Shown one piece after another: positions 33,265 to 43,453 of a stretch of 64,000 bases of DNA (positions within the stretch are counted from its first letter, which is position 1; each line of letters starts with the position of its first letter). The DNA is from Pyronema omphalodes. Lineage: Eukaryota > Ascomycota > Pezizomycetes > Pezizales > Pyronemataceae. Under the pieces are notes generated by a model, which did no database searches, was not told the origin of the DNA, and saw only the letters and a program-made list of their open reading frames with translations. The stretch spans positions 744,001 to 808,000 of the forward strand of contig JAJJXM010000017.1 in the NCBI GenBank assembly GCA_024516155.1, given 5' to 3'. The translations under genes were made by a program, and so were the position numbers.

Positions 33265-33534
33265 CTATATTCTAGGCCTGCTCTCTAGAATATAGGGAAT
33301 ATGGTTTTGATGATCCCAAGTTACTATATATATGGTGAGTCATGACAATCTACCGCAATCCTTCGAACTGTCACTAATCTCAAATTGATACGAGTTTAGA
33401 GGCCCATCCACCGACTTTATGACGCTATTTTGTCCGAGTATTATGTATAAACAGCAACATATTCATCCACCTTTTGTTAAGTTCATTGGAGACTTTTACC
33501 TGTACTAGAAAATAGACACTCGCTTGTACTACGT

Positions 33535-33703
33535 TTATGATGAAGCATAGTGATAGTGAGTCGGTGATGAGTTCCACATAGATGGTGCAGTCATAACCAT
33601 GCGATCATCCATAAGATGTTAAATGATGGATTCTTCTCTACTGACTTCATCAGAATTATCAACTACTGCTGGCGAGGCTAAATGAACCCAACCTGTTACC
33701 TCC
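33535..33703 (-). pseudogene. Copy B counterpart of the conserved antisense ORF
   Basis: The frame begins VTGWVHLASPAVV and matches the antisense ORF after copy A (3,148-3,375). A TAA interrupts it after about 26 codons. The later part (MDDRMV, then MWNSSP and HYHYASS) again matches. Confidence 0.4.
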
Positions 33704-33997
33704 GTCCTCCCTCCCCCCCCCCCCCCCCCTGTCCAACTACCGAATAATCTACGATATTATAAGTAGATAGTGAAGCCAGCCGACAAGGTTTCAGACCTTA
33801 CGTTGCGACATGATAAATACTGGAAACTCTGTCAATGCTACTATATGCAAATGCCAGGTATTCAAGTAGCATTAGTAAAAACACGATGTGCCTTGATAGC
33901 ACTCACTCCGCCAGTAGCCCGGGACTATAGACGAATGAAATCACTGTGAGCTATAAAATAAAGCAAAAATAAGGATCGAAGGTAGGAAAAATTAAAA

Positions 33998-34029
33998 CTA
34001 CAGTATCCGGGATTCCCGTCTGGTCACCC
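33998..34029 (-). pseudogene. 5S rRNA 3'-end fragment
   Basis: 32 nt (CTACAGTATCCGGGATTCCC and onward on the + strand) match the 3' end of the full 5S genes exactly. The match stops abruptly at CACCC. It lies downstream of copy B in the same relative place as the full 5S genes after copies A and C. Confidence 0.85.
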
Positions 34030-34683
34030 TATGTGGATAATTTAACCACTGAATCTGTAATTTGAACCAACCCTAACTTAGTAACGTCGAGTTTGCTGAT
34101 GAGTGCGATGTAGCTCCGGACGTAGCGCATGTTCCATCACAGTAGCATTAAATTCCTATATTGATTGCGGAGTAGGGAATGTATCATATAGAGTACCCGT
34201 ATTAGGTAAACAATGAGTCGAGTACGCATAATACGAGTTCATCGCCCTTTAGTTTCCGCTCGTGTTCGACTGAAGAGACGTCGACTGCACCATCCAATGT
34301 CTCTGTGATTACCGAGCTCCTCATTTTTATTCGCTGAACCGACAGGCGTTGGGCTAAGAAAAGTCTATCAGTAGTGCATGTTGACTTTGCAGTCAGCCGC
34401 TCTAACTTTTAACGGCTACTGATTGGCGGACCTATCTGTAAATGGGACTGTTTTTTTGTCTTTTCCAACAAACTAAACAGACTGGCAACCGGTCTGCTAG
34501 CTCATTCATCGCACAATGCGGTATGCGCATTCCGTCCACACGAGACTATGCGTGGTGACCTGAGTATATAAGGTGTGCCAGATTCCCCCCATGCATGGAG
34601 TTCGTTGCTTCTTCTTCCAGTGCTCCTATACCTTCTAGCGCCTTCCATCTCTTCTTCCTTTTTCTTGAATTTGGCTTTCCACG
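34030..34683. other. No recognisable gene
   Basis: Short frames only between the 5S fragment and the inverted family copy. I see nothing I can support in it. Confidence 0.55.
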
Positions 34684-34908
34684 TCAGTTTTTACTTTTCT
34701 TTTTTTTTCTTTGAGAGTGAGTTTGGAAGTCGAGGACGGAGTGCTGAACATCCTCCGCCTCTGCTAGGCTGGGACGAGGCTCCGAGTCAGGGATTGGACC
34801 ATTATACCAGTCGTGCAAAACCGGCTGTTGTCTATTGACCAACTCCGGATTATCCAAGGCATGGTCCCCCATCCCAATGTGGATCTCGTGATAGCGGAGG
34901 TTGGTCAT
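34684..34908 (-). pseudogene. Truncated inverted copy of the unknown gene family, facing copy C
   Basis: 74 codons from ATG at 34,908. The first 50 or so residues closely follow copy C (HIGMGDHA-DNPEL, then HDWYN and PIPDSEPRPSL). Similarity ends around 34,720, in an A-rich tract that adds a Lys-rich tail before the stop. The WIKEK half of the protein is missing. It may be a broken partner of copy C in a divergent pair. Confidence 0.75.
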
Positions 34909-35168
34909 AATTGGCGCAGGAGGTTGTCGAAATATTTGTGGGAGGTGGCTAATATGGAGGGTTTACATGGTGAATGAGCCTAGGTACCAGTTACACACAG
35001 GAGCGAGTGAGTTGAAGTGATAAACTGTGGACGCTGCGGCAACAGTTGTCTCCACCACTCTTCCACCATACGCTACATGTAGCTCTAAGACCAGCAGGCT
35101 CGTTCACAATGGACATCAATCATATCGGCTATCTTCCACATCGATTTTGATAACTTCTTACGGTAACT
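34909..35168 (+). promoter_or_regulatory. Spacer between divergent family copies, with mirrored upstream ORF positions
   Basis: 260 nt between opposing start codons. On the + side a 13-codon ORF (MDINHIGYLPHRF) starts at 35,109, 60 nt before the copy C ATG. On the minus side an ATG again lies 60 nt before the truncated copy, now followed at once by TAA. The sequence around each upstream ATG is an inverted repeat of the other. Confidence 0.55.
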
Positions 35169-35687
35169 ATGACCATCTTCCGCCACCGCGAGGATCACAT
35201 CGGGATGGGGGACCATGCCGTGGATAATCCGGAGTTAGTCGATAGACAACAGCCGGTTTTTCACGACTGGTACAATAGTCCAATCCCTGACTCGGAGCCT
35301 CGTCCCAGCCTAGCATTGCCTCGGACTCTGGAGACGGAGGATATTCAGCGCCCCGTCGTGGATACACCGGAGCCTGCTGGTGCAAACACGAACGAGGAGC
35401 CCAACCCCGGCAACGAGCAACCGAAAGAGCCGTCAATTATTGACCAGATGGATATTGTTGACCCAAACGACCCAGTTAGGCCCGGCAAGCATCCCAGATT
35501 CCGTAGGATTTGTGAATGGATCAAGGAGAAAGCCAACCAATGTCCCAAGTTTAAAGATATTCTTTGGATCATCCGGCGTGCAATTGGCAATCTTATCAAC
35601 TCTATCAAGGCCTTTTTCCAACGCATCTACAACAGAGTGGTTGATATGTTCTGGTCAAAAGTCTTAAGAATGGGTCTTTACCAATAG
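35169..35687 (+). CDS. Unknown repeated-family protein, copy C (intact)
   Basis: 172 residues, uninterrupted, homologous to copy B along its length but clearly diverged. It keeps HDW, PDSEPRPS, LETEDI, PSIIDQMD, PVRPGKHP, WIKEK and FFQRIYN. A deletion of about 25 residues in the middle, where copy B has RTYYGPVAPPRPYTEEE, explains the shorter length. The C-terminal 60 residues are basic and hydrophobic and likely helical. Function is unknown and no domain is recognised. It sits opposite a truncated inverted copy and is followed by the antisense ORF and a full 5S gene. Confidence 0.6.
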   Translation: MTIFRHREDHIGMGDHAVDNPELVDRQQPVFHDWYNSPIPDSEPRPSLALPRTLETEDIQRPVVDTPEPAGANTNEEPNPGNEQPKEPSIIDQMDIVDPNDPVRPGKHPRFRRICEWIKEKANQCPKFKDILWIIRRAIGNLINSIKAFFQRIYNRVVDMFWSKVLRMGLYQ

Positions 35688-35855
35688 GCTTCGTTTCCTA
35701 AATGTCCGAATATGATAATTTTGGTAGTCCTGAGTGACTGAATATATGGTGAGCTATGAAAACCTGCCACGATCCTGCAGACCGCTGCTAATAATAAATA
35801 GATATTAGTTTTGAGACAGAATCAACGACTTTGTTACGTTTTCCTTGTCCAAGTA

Positions 35856-36107
35856 TTATGTATGCACAGAAACATATTCATGTACTTTAACCTGTACCGG
35901 AAAATGGAATCTTACTTGTACTACGTAGACGGCCACGAAGGAGTCTTCTCGTCTGTATCCACTGGCGTTATGAACTACTGCTAGCGACGCAAAATGAACC
36001 CAACCCGTCGACACCTCCCATTTTACCACCTCTTCCTGGCCTCTAATGAGCCCGCTTCTCCCGAACTCCACATTCCCTTCGAAATGTAAACGCACTATGA
36101 ATTTCAC
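35856..36107 (-). CDS. Conserved antisense ORF downstream of copy C (uncertain gene)
   Basis: The frame shares STGWVHFASLAVV with the equivalents after copies A and B, then loses about 35 residues present in A. It resumes with a V-FHFPVQV segment like FCFLVQV in A. An internal change in length and lack of a clear ATG make it a weak gene candidate. Confidence 0.25.
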   Translation of the reverse strand: MKFIVRLHFEGNVEFGRSGLIRGQEEVVKWEVSTGWVHFASLAVVHNASGYRREDSFVAVYVVQVRFHFPVQVKVHEYVSVHT

Positions 36108-36376
36108 AACTACCGAATCCTCTACAGTATTATAATGGGATCATGAAGCCATTCATAAAAATCTAAGCCTTTGCGCTACCATATCATACCTGCCGAAACC
36201 CTGTTCATTCCCTACATACTGAATACTCTGGTCACATTAGCAGAATAATACCCCATGTGCCTCCGGAGTCATTTCTCTACAAGTGACCTAAAATCATTGA
36301 CGAATAGAATTACGGTGCCTGCTGAGCGCTTAAAAATACAGTAAAAAAAATGGCAGGTAGGGAAGGGAAATAAAAA

Positions 36377-36491
36377 CTACAGTATCCGGGATTCCCGTCT
36401 GGTCACCCACGACAGTACTAGCCGGACGATATCATGCTTAAATAGCGCAGAGCGGACGGGATGCGTTGTATTCATGATTCTATGACCGTAG
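36377..36491 (-). rRNA. 5S ribosomal RNA gene
   Basis: The same 115 nt as at 3,726-3,840, with no difference seen. Helix I ends pair, and a T5 run follows the 3' end on the minus strand. It is convergent with copy C, about 0.7 kb away. Identity within diverged flanks points to selection or concerted evolution, so this is probably a working gene. Confidence 0.88.
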
Positions 36492-38312
36492 CTGAAAATG
36501 AAGAAACATAAAGATACATAAGAGCAAATGTTAAAATAACAATCACCGGTTATGCTTCGTCGAGTTGCATTGGTAGCAGAGATTACGTGGAAGAATATTC
36601 ATATGGTCCCTCTACAATTACAATGTGATTATAGTAGTTTCATGGTCAGAGTGTGTTTGCATTCGGGGCTATGTTTAGGCACAGGATTACGTTTAGGGTT
36701 AAACAGAAATTATCGTTAGGGTTGAGGTTAGGGCACGGCTAATTTGTCTCCTTTGGTATCCTACGAAATATGATTCACCTTGTGGTACTCTGTGTTTATT
36801 TAATAGTTACAAAACATATTTTACATACCTACTTAACTTCTCTTTTACATAGTTGTATTGCTAGAAGGTTTCACCGGATGTTGTGTTTTTTCGCAGAAAA
36901 CTCAATCTAGCGTCACGTCAACCATGTTGCTGAAGGATGTAACCAATTCGCAAGTAGCAGTGATGTTTCAGAGTACCATCAAAGCTATGAGTTTCAGCGA
37001 AGTAAGGGAGCTGGGGTGGGGTGGGGAAATGAAGTTTACCGATGAGAAACTCCTGGGATTTAGTATCTATATTGCACATAGAGTCATGTACTAAATAATT
37101 AAAATGTGTTGGAATACACTGGATCAATAGCAGGTAACACCAATGGAATCATTATCTCGACTATTGTAATTGCTACCGAGAAAAGTGCGCGATTATATCC
37201 AAGTTTCCGCAAAGATCATGGATTATAGTTCAATAGGATTTCAAGGCATGTGGTAGGAAAACATTTATGGTACGTCAAACGAATAGCACATCGAGTACTT
37301 GTACAGTTTACAAGCCATCAATCCTTGCTGAATCAGCATAAGTAACAAGTCCTCGCGTTACATGTCATAGACATGTGAAATTCCAATGGAGTTTTCGCTT
37401 TCGTCCAAAGTACGTTCGGAATCATGACCCTTGCGTTTAGAGTGATATTCTATGTTCACGTGGTTACGCAGTATTTGACATTTCAGCACGATCTGCCCAC
37501 ATACAGTGCATAATCGGTGATTAAGTTTATCCAATTGCATAATGTCCACAGTTTCCAGGTTCCCTACGGCCTATGGTTCCATACCAAGCTTTCCAAAATA
37601 CGTAGTTCCTACTCCACTCCCTGGTTTTTTTTGCACCAACCCATTATGGGCGAAGCCTTAATGATCATCGCGATCCGGAAATATTCCCAGCCAATGCCTG
37701 CTCAGCGGTACTTTCGGCATTGTACCACTATCCAATCGCATCGCTTCAATGATTCACGCGTCTCGCACGATTTATGAAACTTATCCATTCGCAAAAAATT
37801 TTGTCCACCTTGAAGTTGTCAAAACCTGCACCCCGAACACCGTATCCGAGACCTGGTTCAGCGGTTCGAGACCTTTCTGCGAGTTGAGGTGTCTGGAGAT
37901 TCACATGACGTCACTAAATGTCGGGAGATGATGATCGACCGAGCCATGCGCTGATCGACCGCTTCCAGCAAGCGAGAGCTAACAAAGTTTCGGTTGTATA
38001 TAGTTTCATTATTAAAATGTTGAAAGTTTACAAAAACGTTCCCCGATAGATAAAATAGAAGAGTAGAATACAAAAACACCCCATCCATTTTTCTCCATCC
38101 CCACTCCGAAAAGAAAAAAACAGGTGGTAAATATCGCCCAGAAATTACGCCAACACTTCATCCACTCCCCGAATCCATCCCCAATTGTCGTATAAGTCGT
38201 AAAAAATGCGTCGCTCGTAATAAATCGTTGGATTTAGCTTCTCCGATGGTAGTTTAACGCTCGCTTAAGCGCTCGGTAAATTCCCACTGGCTGCGGATAT
38301 TCTTTTCACCGT
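36492..38312. other. No recognisable gene
   Basis: Short frames only. A small TTAGGG-like patch lies at 36,691-36,733. The rest is the downstream region of the MARVEL-type gene. Confidence 0.55.
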
Positions 38313-38840
38313 TTAAACGGCGTGACGAGTTCGGCGGCCAGTGCGGTCAGAGTGACCGGAGGCAACCATGAAGCCGAGAATAGTGGTAAAGAAGAACAAG
38401 ATGATCTGAATGACGGTAAGGGCAACAAGCAACTTGACAAGGCCGGATGTCATGTTAGGGTGACTGGACTCTCCCTGAGCCCTGCGGACGTCCATCAAGC
38501 TCCACCAAAGAGGGTTGTACTGGCGACGGCCGTGGAAGTTGTGTCTCAAGAGACCAGCGGAGGCGAGGTAAAGGACAAAAATGACAAAGTCGAGGAAGGC
38601 GGCAACAAGCTGCATGGTGTAGCCCATAAAGAAAACAGTGAAGATAGAGAAGGCGGTGAAGATGACGGCGAGGACGGATGCAACCTCAGGGAGAATGACT
38701 TCGGGAAGAACGCGAAAGTTTCCTTCTCTGTATTGATGGATCATCCAAGAACAGACTCCCATAAGGATAATGGCGAAGAACCACTGGAGAAGTCGAGTAG
38801 CCCATACGAGGGTCTTGCCGGTTCCGGTTGCGAAAGACAT
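38313..38840 (-). CDS. MARVEL-type four-helix membrane protein
   Basis: 175 residues, single exon, ATG at 38,840. Four hydrophobic segments lie near residues 15-34, 53-75, 77-99 and 133-158, with short basic N- and C-termini. Length, spacing and the pattern RLLQWFFAIILMG at the start fit small fungal MARVEL-domain proteins, which sit in plasma membrane or secretory membranes and help organise lipid domains. I do not see family-specific residues that would name a subtype such as Nce102. The gene stands alone, more than 1.5 kb from its neighbours. Confidence 0.75.
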   Translation of the reverse strand: MSFATGTGKTLVWATRLLQWFFAIILMGVCSWMIHQYREGNFRVLPEVILPEVASVLAVIFTAFSIFTVFFMGYTMQLVAAFLDFVIFVLYLASAGLLRHNFHGRRQYNPLWWSLMDVRRAQGESSHPNMTSGLVKLLVALTVIQIILFFFTTILGFMVASGHSDRTGRRTRHAV

Positions 38841-41737
38841 TGTGTTTGTTGACTGTTTGGTGATTCGGTATTAGGTGACCGTAAAGATATTAGTTCGTGT
38901 TGAATTAAGCTGTAAGACGAAAGAAAGAGGGCGATATCGTGGGGTACGTAGAATTAAGTACCGGTCACAGCTGGATATTGAGTTGGTTGTGGATAGAATG
39001 GGAAGATCAACGGAGAGGACGTCGAGCAGGAGTTATATACCTGCTCACAATTCAGTGTTATCATGCGACGTCACCAATACTTCCAATTTGGTCTGCCGTC
39101 ACTACCGCTTCCATCCTTGCTGATGAGTTTCGAATGCCGCTCACTTCGGCGTTATCATGGAAATTGAAAAAATCGCAGCCCTGTTTCAGACCAATCACAG
39201 AAATAAATGCCAGGGGTTAGGGTTTCGCCATTCGCATTCAAGTTAGTGCCAATGGCGGAACAACCCATCATTGATCCTGATTCGCCTTGCTAACTAATAA
39301 ACGTGGCTGAGAATCTGCATCACTCTAGTAAATTGAAAATAACACGCGTCATGGCTAAAAATCACCAGTCAACCTGTTGCAAAGGCTGGACACGTAAGTT
39401 TTTGGCTTGTCACCTTCAAGCGACGACGCTACTCAGCAGCTGTAGCCTGTAATACTCTAATTCAAGCTTACCGCCGGGAACCAAGTCTAATCGCTTGCTT
39501 AGCGGCCGCCAGTTTTTCCGGGCCTACATTGTATCCTCCGCTAATTCCCGAAACAGCATAGAATTCAATGGAACTTGTCTCCGGTCCTACGATCTCCGAT
39601 GGAAAACTCATTCGATACGCAACATGCAGCTGCGCAGACTTCTTCATGATCAGGCGCAAGAAACGCGAAGTACCAAAATGATGTCATTTGTACGTCGGAG
39701 GGAGAATTACTGAACACAACCTTGCAAAGATCAGAGCTGCGCGGCACACAAGGCCCATGATGGTTCCTCTGAAACGACTAGTTGTATCAATATTGCGTCG
39801 GATGGATCGGAAATCCCCAATAATGCAGCGAAAATCCTTAACTGGCGAGACTCGTCTCTTTTCTTGTTGGCAAAATCAGGGCGGAATGATGTTGAGTTTA
39901 CCGCATAGGAAACCCTAACCGCAATTCCCCGTCCACATTCAACCTGCCGTCACAGCCTACCGCTGCATCGGATGTCTGTCACACGGTATTCAAAGACATA
40001 GATACTGCTGGAAAATACTCGTCGCAAACATTTTGATGCTTGGTAATTTACCTCTTCACATGAGGAGATACTGCATGCATGAGAGTGCTATGAGTCAGGT
40101 CAGGTTCGAAAACCCCGCAAGCAAAGAATCGAAAGTTTTGTGTATGATCTTGCGATATATTGCAGAAGAGGACATGGTGAGACTACAAGGGTTGTTCTTT
40201 TGTAGGGGTATTGCAGGGCTACACGTGGTTGTGAACGCTTTTGAACGCAAAATGGTGAATTCCCATTTCCGTTTCCAGCATAGCACATCTTAACATAGCT
40301 ATAGATGCCGGATTGCGAATTCGAAGAGCTGGCTCCGATAAAGTGACAGTTGCCGAAGAGTTGAATACACGGAGTAAAAGCGGATCACTAATCCTCACTC
40401 GTATATGGGGTCCGGTATGCATGCATATTGCGGAATACTCAACTGTTGAAGTAATGCGGAGGGCCAGCCAAAGTAATATTTGACCCCACCAATCAGTATA
40501 TGCTTTCTTTCAAAAGGATGAACCACGACTTGAACCCCTGGCTGGCTTGCGCATAAGAACCATGTTTTCGCGAGCAAGCTGCGCCTTAAACTGGTCACGA
40601 GTACCTACTCTACTTAGATACTCGTTGGAATGAGAAATATCAATTTCATGAAGACAAAACAGTGTACTCAAGGGTATCGAGATTACTAACGTATCTGTTT
40701 TGGGGTTAAGTACGACCAAGCACCGCTTTTATTCAGATCCAAACCAAGGTCACTAATGAGGTTTTTGGCCTGCTTGTCTGCACTAAAAATGGCTGTGACT
40801 ACACATAAACCAGGGGAGGGCGATGTAATTATGTGGAGTCTTTCGAGCTTGCAATAGAACCTGCAGTGGGCACCGAGTCAACAAACCTTTCCGTTCTTGG
40901 GATCCTTGAGGTTATAATAATACTTGAGCATTTCCAGCATGAGCTTCATGTGCTAGACCTTCGTAGTACATAGCATTAAGTTTTATCCGGGTAAATGCGG
41001 TACTTACATACATACAGACATAGCTATGGACGACCTCGATACTATAACTTTTTGGCTGCCTTCTTTGAATTAATATATGCTGCTCAGGAAGTGACTAAGT
41101 ATTGAATAAAATTTCAATCATTAGAAAAAATGTTGTATTCGAACTTTGGCCTATGAAACGCGTGATAAGTTATGAATCTCAAAACCTCCATAGCCACAAC
41201 AATTATCCACATACTCTCACCTTCCTCTTTTCTCCTTCCCCCTTTCTCCAGATTTCACGGATTGGTGTCCCCGTTTGGGAGAAATCTGGGCTTCTTTTAA
41301 GTTAGGTCGTTTAGAACATCAGATGAGAAATTCTAATGATGTTAGTGGTACTTTAATCATCTTGTAAGCGAATGACAGGGAGAGACAGACGGTTCTATTG
41401 TAGATAATAATGACGATACAGCGAGAGGAAGCATTATGTATAGTAGAAAAGTCGGCTGGTCTCATCCTCCTGATCAAACCCTGTTTGGTGTCCCACTTGG
41501 TCACCCTCAAGGTGCGGCTTGAGCAAACTCAAGGACCTTGTGACGACAAGCTGGATTGCCTATTCTCGGCAATCTTCCAACACATCTATTCTCATGGATA
41601 TTTTGGTGTTCAGGGACCGCTACTTGCGTATTGAAGATTGTCATAGTGCATTGCTAACTCAACCTTCAGAGCTTTAGATCACAAGGTGATAAGTAACCTC
41701 CGCTAGGAAAACAGGCAGCTAGTATCGGAGGAAGTGT
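38841..41737. other. No recognisable gene
   Basis: About 2.9 kb of unique-looking sequence with short frames on both strands and no domain that I can identify. Confidence 0.55.
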
Positions 41738-41825
41738 TGATTTGATTTGATTTGATTTGATTTTCTTGAACGTTCCCAACCTTAAGGTTATGACGTATGC
41801 TACAGTCTATTTACATTTCGAGGCT
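41738..41825 (-). mobile_element. 88-bp 5'-truncated LINE copy with target-site duplication
   Basis: On the minus strand this is the last part of the LINE at 7,523-8,997 (GTCATAACCTTAAGGTTGGG to the AAATC tail, five units). It is flanked by TCGGAGGAAGTGT on both sides (41,725-41,737 and 41,826-41,838), a 13-bp target duplication. It is a severely 5'-truncated product of target-primed reverse transcription. Confidence 0.93.
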
Positions 41826-41838
41826 TCGGAGGAAGTGT

Positions 41839-43453
41839 ATTCTTGTGGAAGGGAGAGCATGTATTGAGGTAGTGGGACTTTTTGAATTCTTCATAGATGG
41901 TTGTAATGAACAATGTTCCCATTAGCCAGAAGCATTCTCTTTCTCCCAAAAACAATATTTCTTCCGCCAGTATATGATATCATTTTAGGATTGATTATGG
42001 ATCGAGTTCCTATAGCTTAGCCCAAGACAATTGAGATTGAGATATTCAAATGAGTGATTTCTCATGACCATCATTGCCGGCAGCGGGAATGAGATATTGT
42101 CAGATTATTACTGGGGCTAATGAATCAGTAATTCTCATGGAGACAAACTGTCTTCAAAACTCTATTATACCCGTAAATTAGCTCTTTATGTATAATTTAT
42201 TAATTCTAGCATTTATTGAGATTTATAGCCATATACTCACTACTTCTTTCGGTGGATCCTCAGTCTTACACTTCATTTCCTACGTCTGTCTAAGCTTTTC
42301 CCTCCTCGCAATCTTATTTTTTCATCAAAATGATTCTTCCTAACCCTGAAACAAGAACTTGGCCTTTTATATCTTTGTAAAAGTAGTCCCCAACGATTTA
42401 TAAAGTTTAGTTGTATATTCCATTAGACTTCCAGTTTGAAATTTGTTACAGTTCAGCTGACAAAAATCCGACTGCCATTGCATCACTGGCAATGGGCATA
42501 CTTTCAACTGTAGCCGAATTTAGAGTGTGTCTAGATGGTAGGAAGAATTCCTGTTACCCGGCAGCACGGCGAGTTATGGAAGTAACAGCATCCAAGATGT
42601 CGAAGATGGAAAGGAAGTACATATTTATCAACTTTGGATGGAGATTAAGAATGCATTCAAAGAAGAAAAAAAAATACTTGAAGACTTATCTGCTAGAGCA
42701 TGAACTGATGTAACGGAAATTTATAGTACTATTGGTTTAGATGAAAGGAAAATGTCGGTTGAAGATATTATCGCTGCTAGATAATAAGAAAAAAAAAGGT
42801 GTAAGGGCAAGGCTTCGACTAACGGTGGGGATCAGGGGCACCGGGAATAACAGACCATCTTTATCAGCTGGTATCAATAGGCTCATTAGGGTGGGGAACG
42901 GGGGTATTCGATGGATCTTACGTCGGTATTGGTAGAGCTAAAGAACCCCAGTAATGGGTGCTGTACGCAGACTACATGTGCTATGGGTGCTATTACGGGT
43001 GCAGTTGGGGTCTTATCTTCACTGCCCACTGGTAGTAGTCTTGGGGTGAAATTCTTTACGCTTATTAGTACTTTCTGTTTGTACATAGAAAGACGATATT
43101 TGATATCCTTGCTTTCCGTTACATGAAATAATTCATCCATAGATTACAGAATATGATGAACACTTGTCACAGTTCACATGGATTGAATTCGTAACAGGGG
43201 CAGGGGAAGGGTCATACATTTCTCGAGTACTGATTCACAATAGACAGATCTCTACTCTGCTTCTACAAATATTCGATGAAAATCCGGCAGTACTTAAGTT
43301 GGTGAATATTGAAGTTTCTGTGACTATGATATCATGCTATGAAAATCCCAGGGTATCTCAACACCTATTAAGTGACACCTATTAAGTGACACCTATATCG
43401 CATTATAAAAATAAAAGATATCCCATAATTATTTCCCATATGCCAGAAGCCCG
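41839..43453. other. No recognisable gene; possibly decayed coding sequence
   Basis: Frames at 42,411-42,713 and 42,911-43,126 have protein-like pieces (ADKNPTAIASLAMGILSTVAEF) that loosely recall the N-terminus of fungal STAND or ankyrin proteins. They are broken by stops and A runs. I do not call a gene. Confidence 0.4.

Noticed and set aside
3726..36491. 5S sequence within LTR-like terminal repeats (Cassandra-type element)
   Set aside because: No paired terminal repeats or primer and purine tracts are seen around the 5S copies.
42411..43126. Possible STAND or ankyrin-type gene before the dehydrogenase
   Set aside because: Resemblance is loose and the frames are broken by stops and A runs; no domain could be confirmed.
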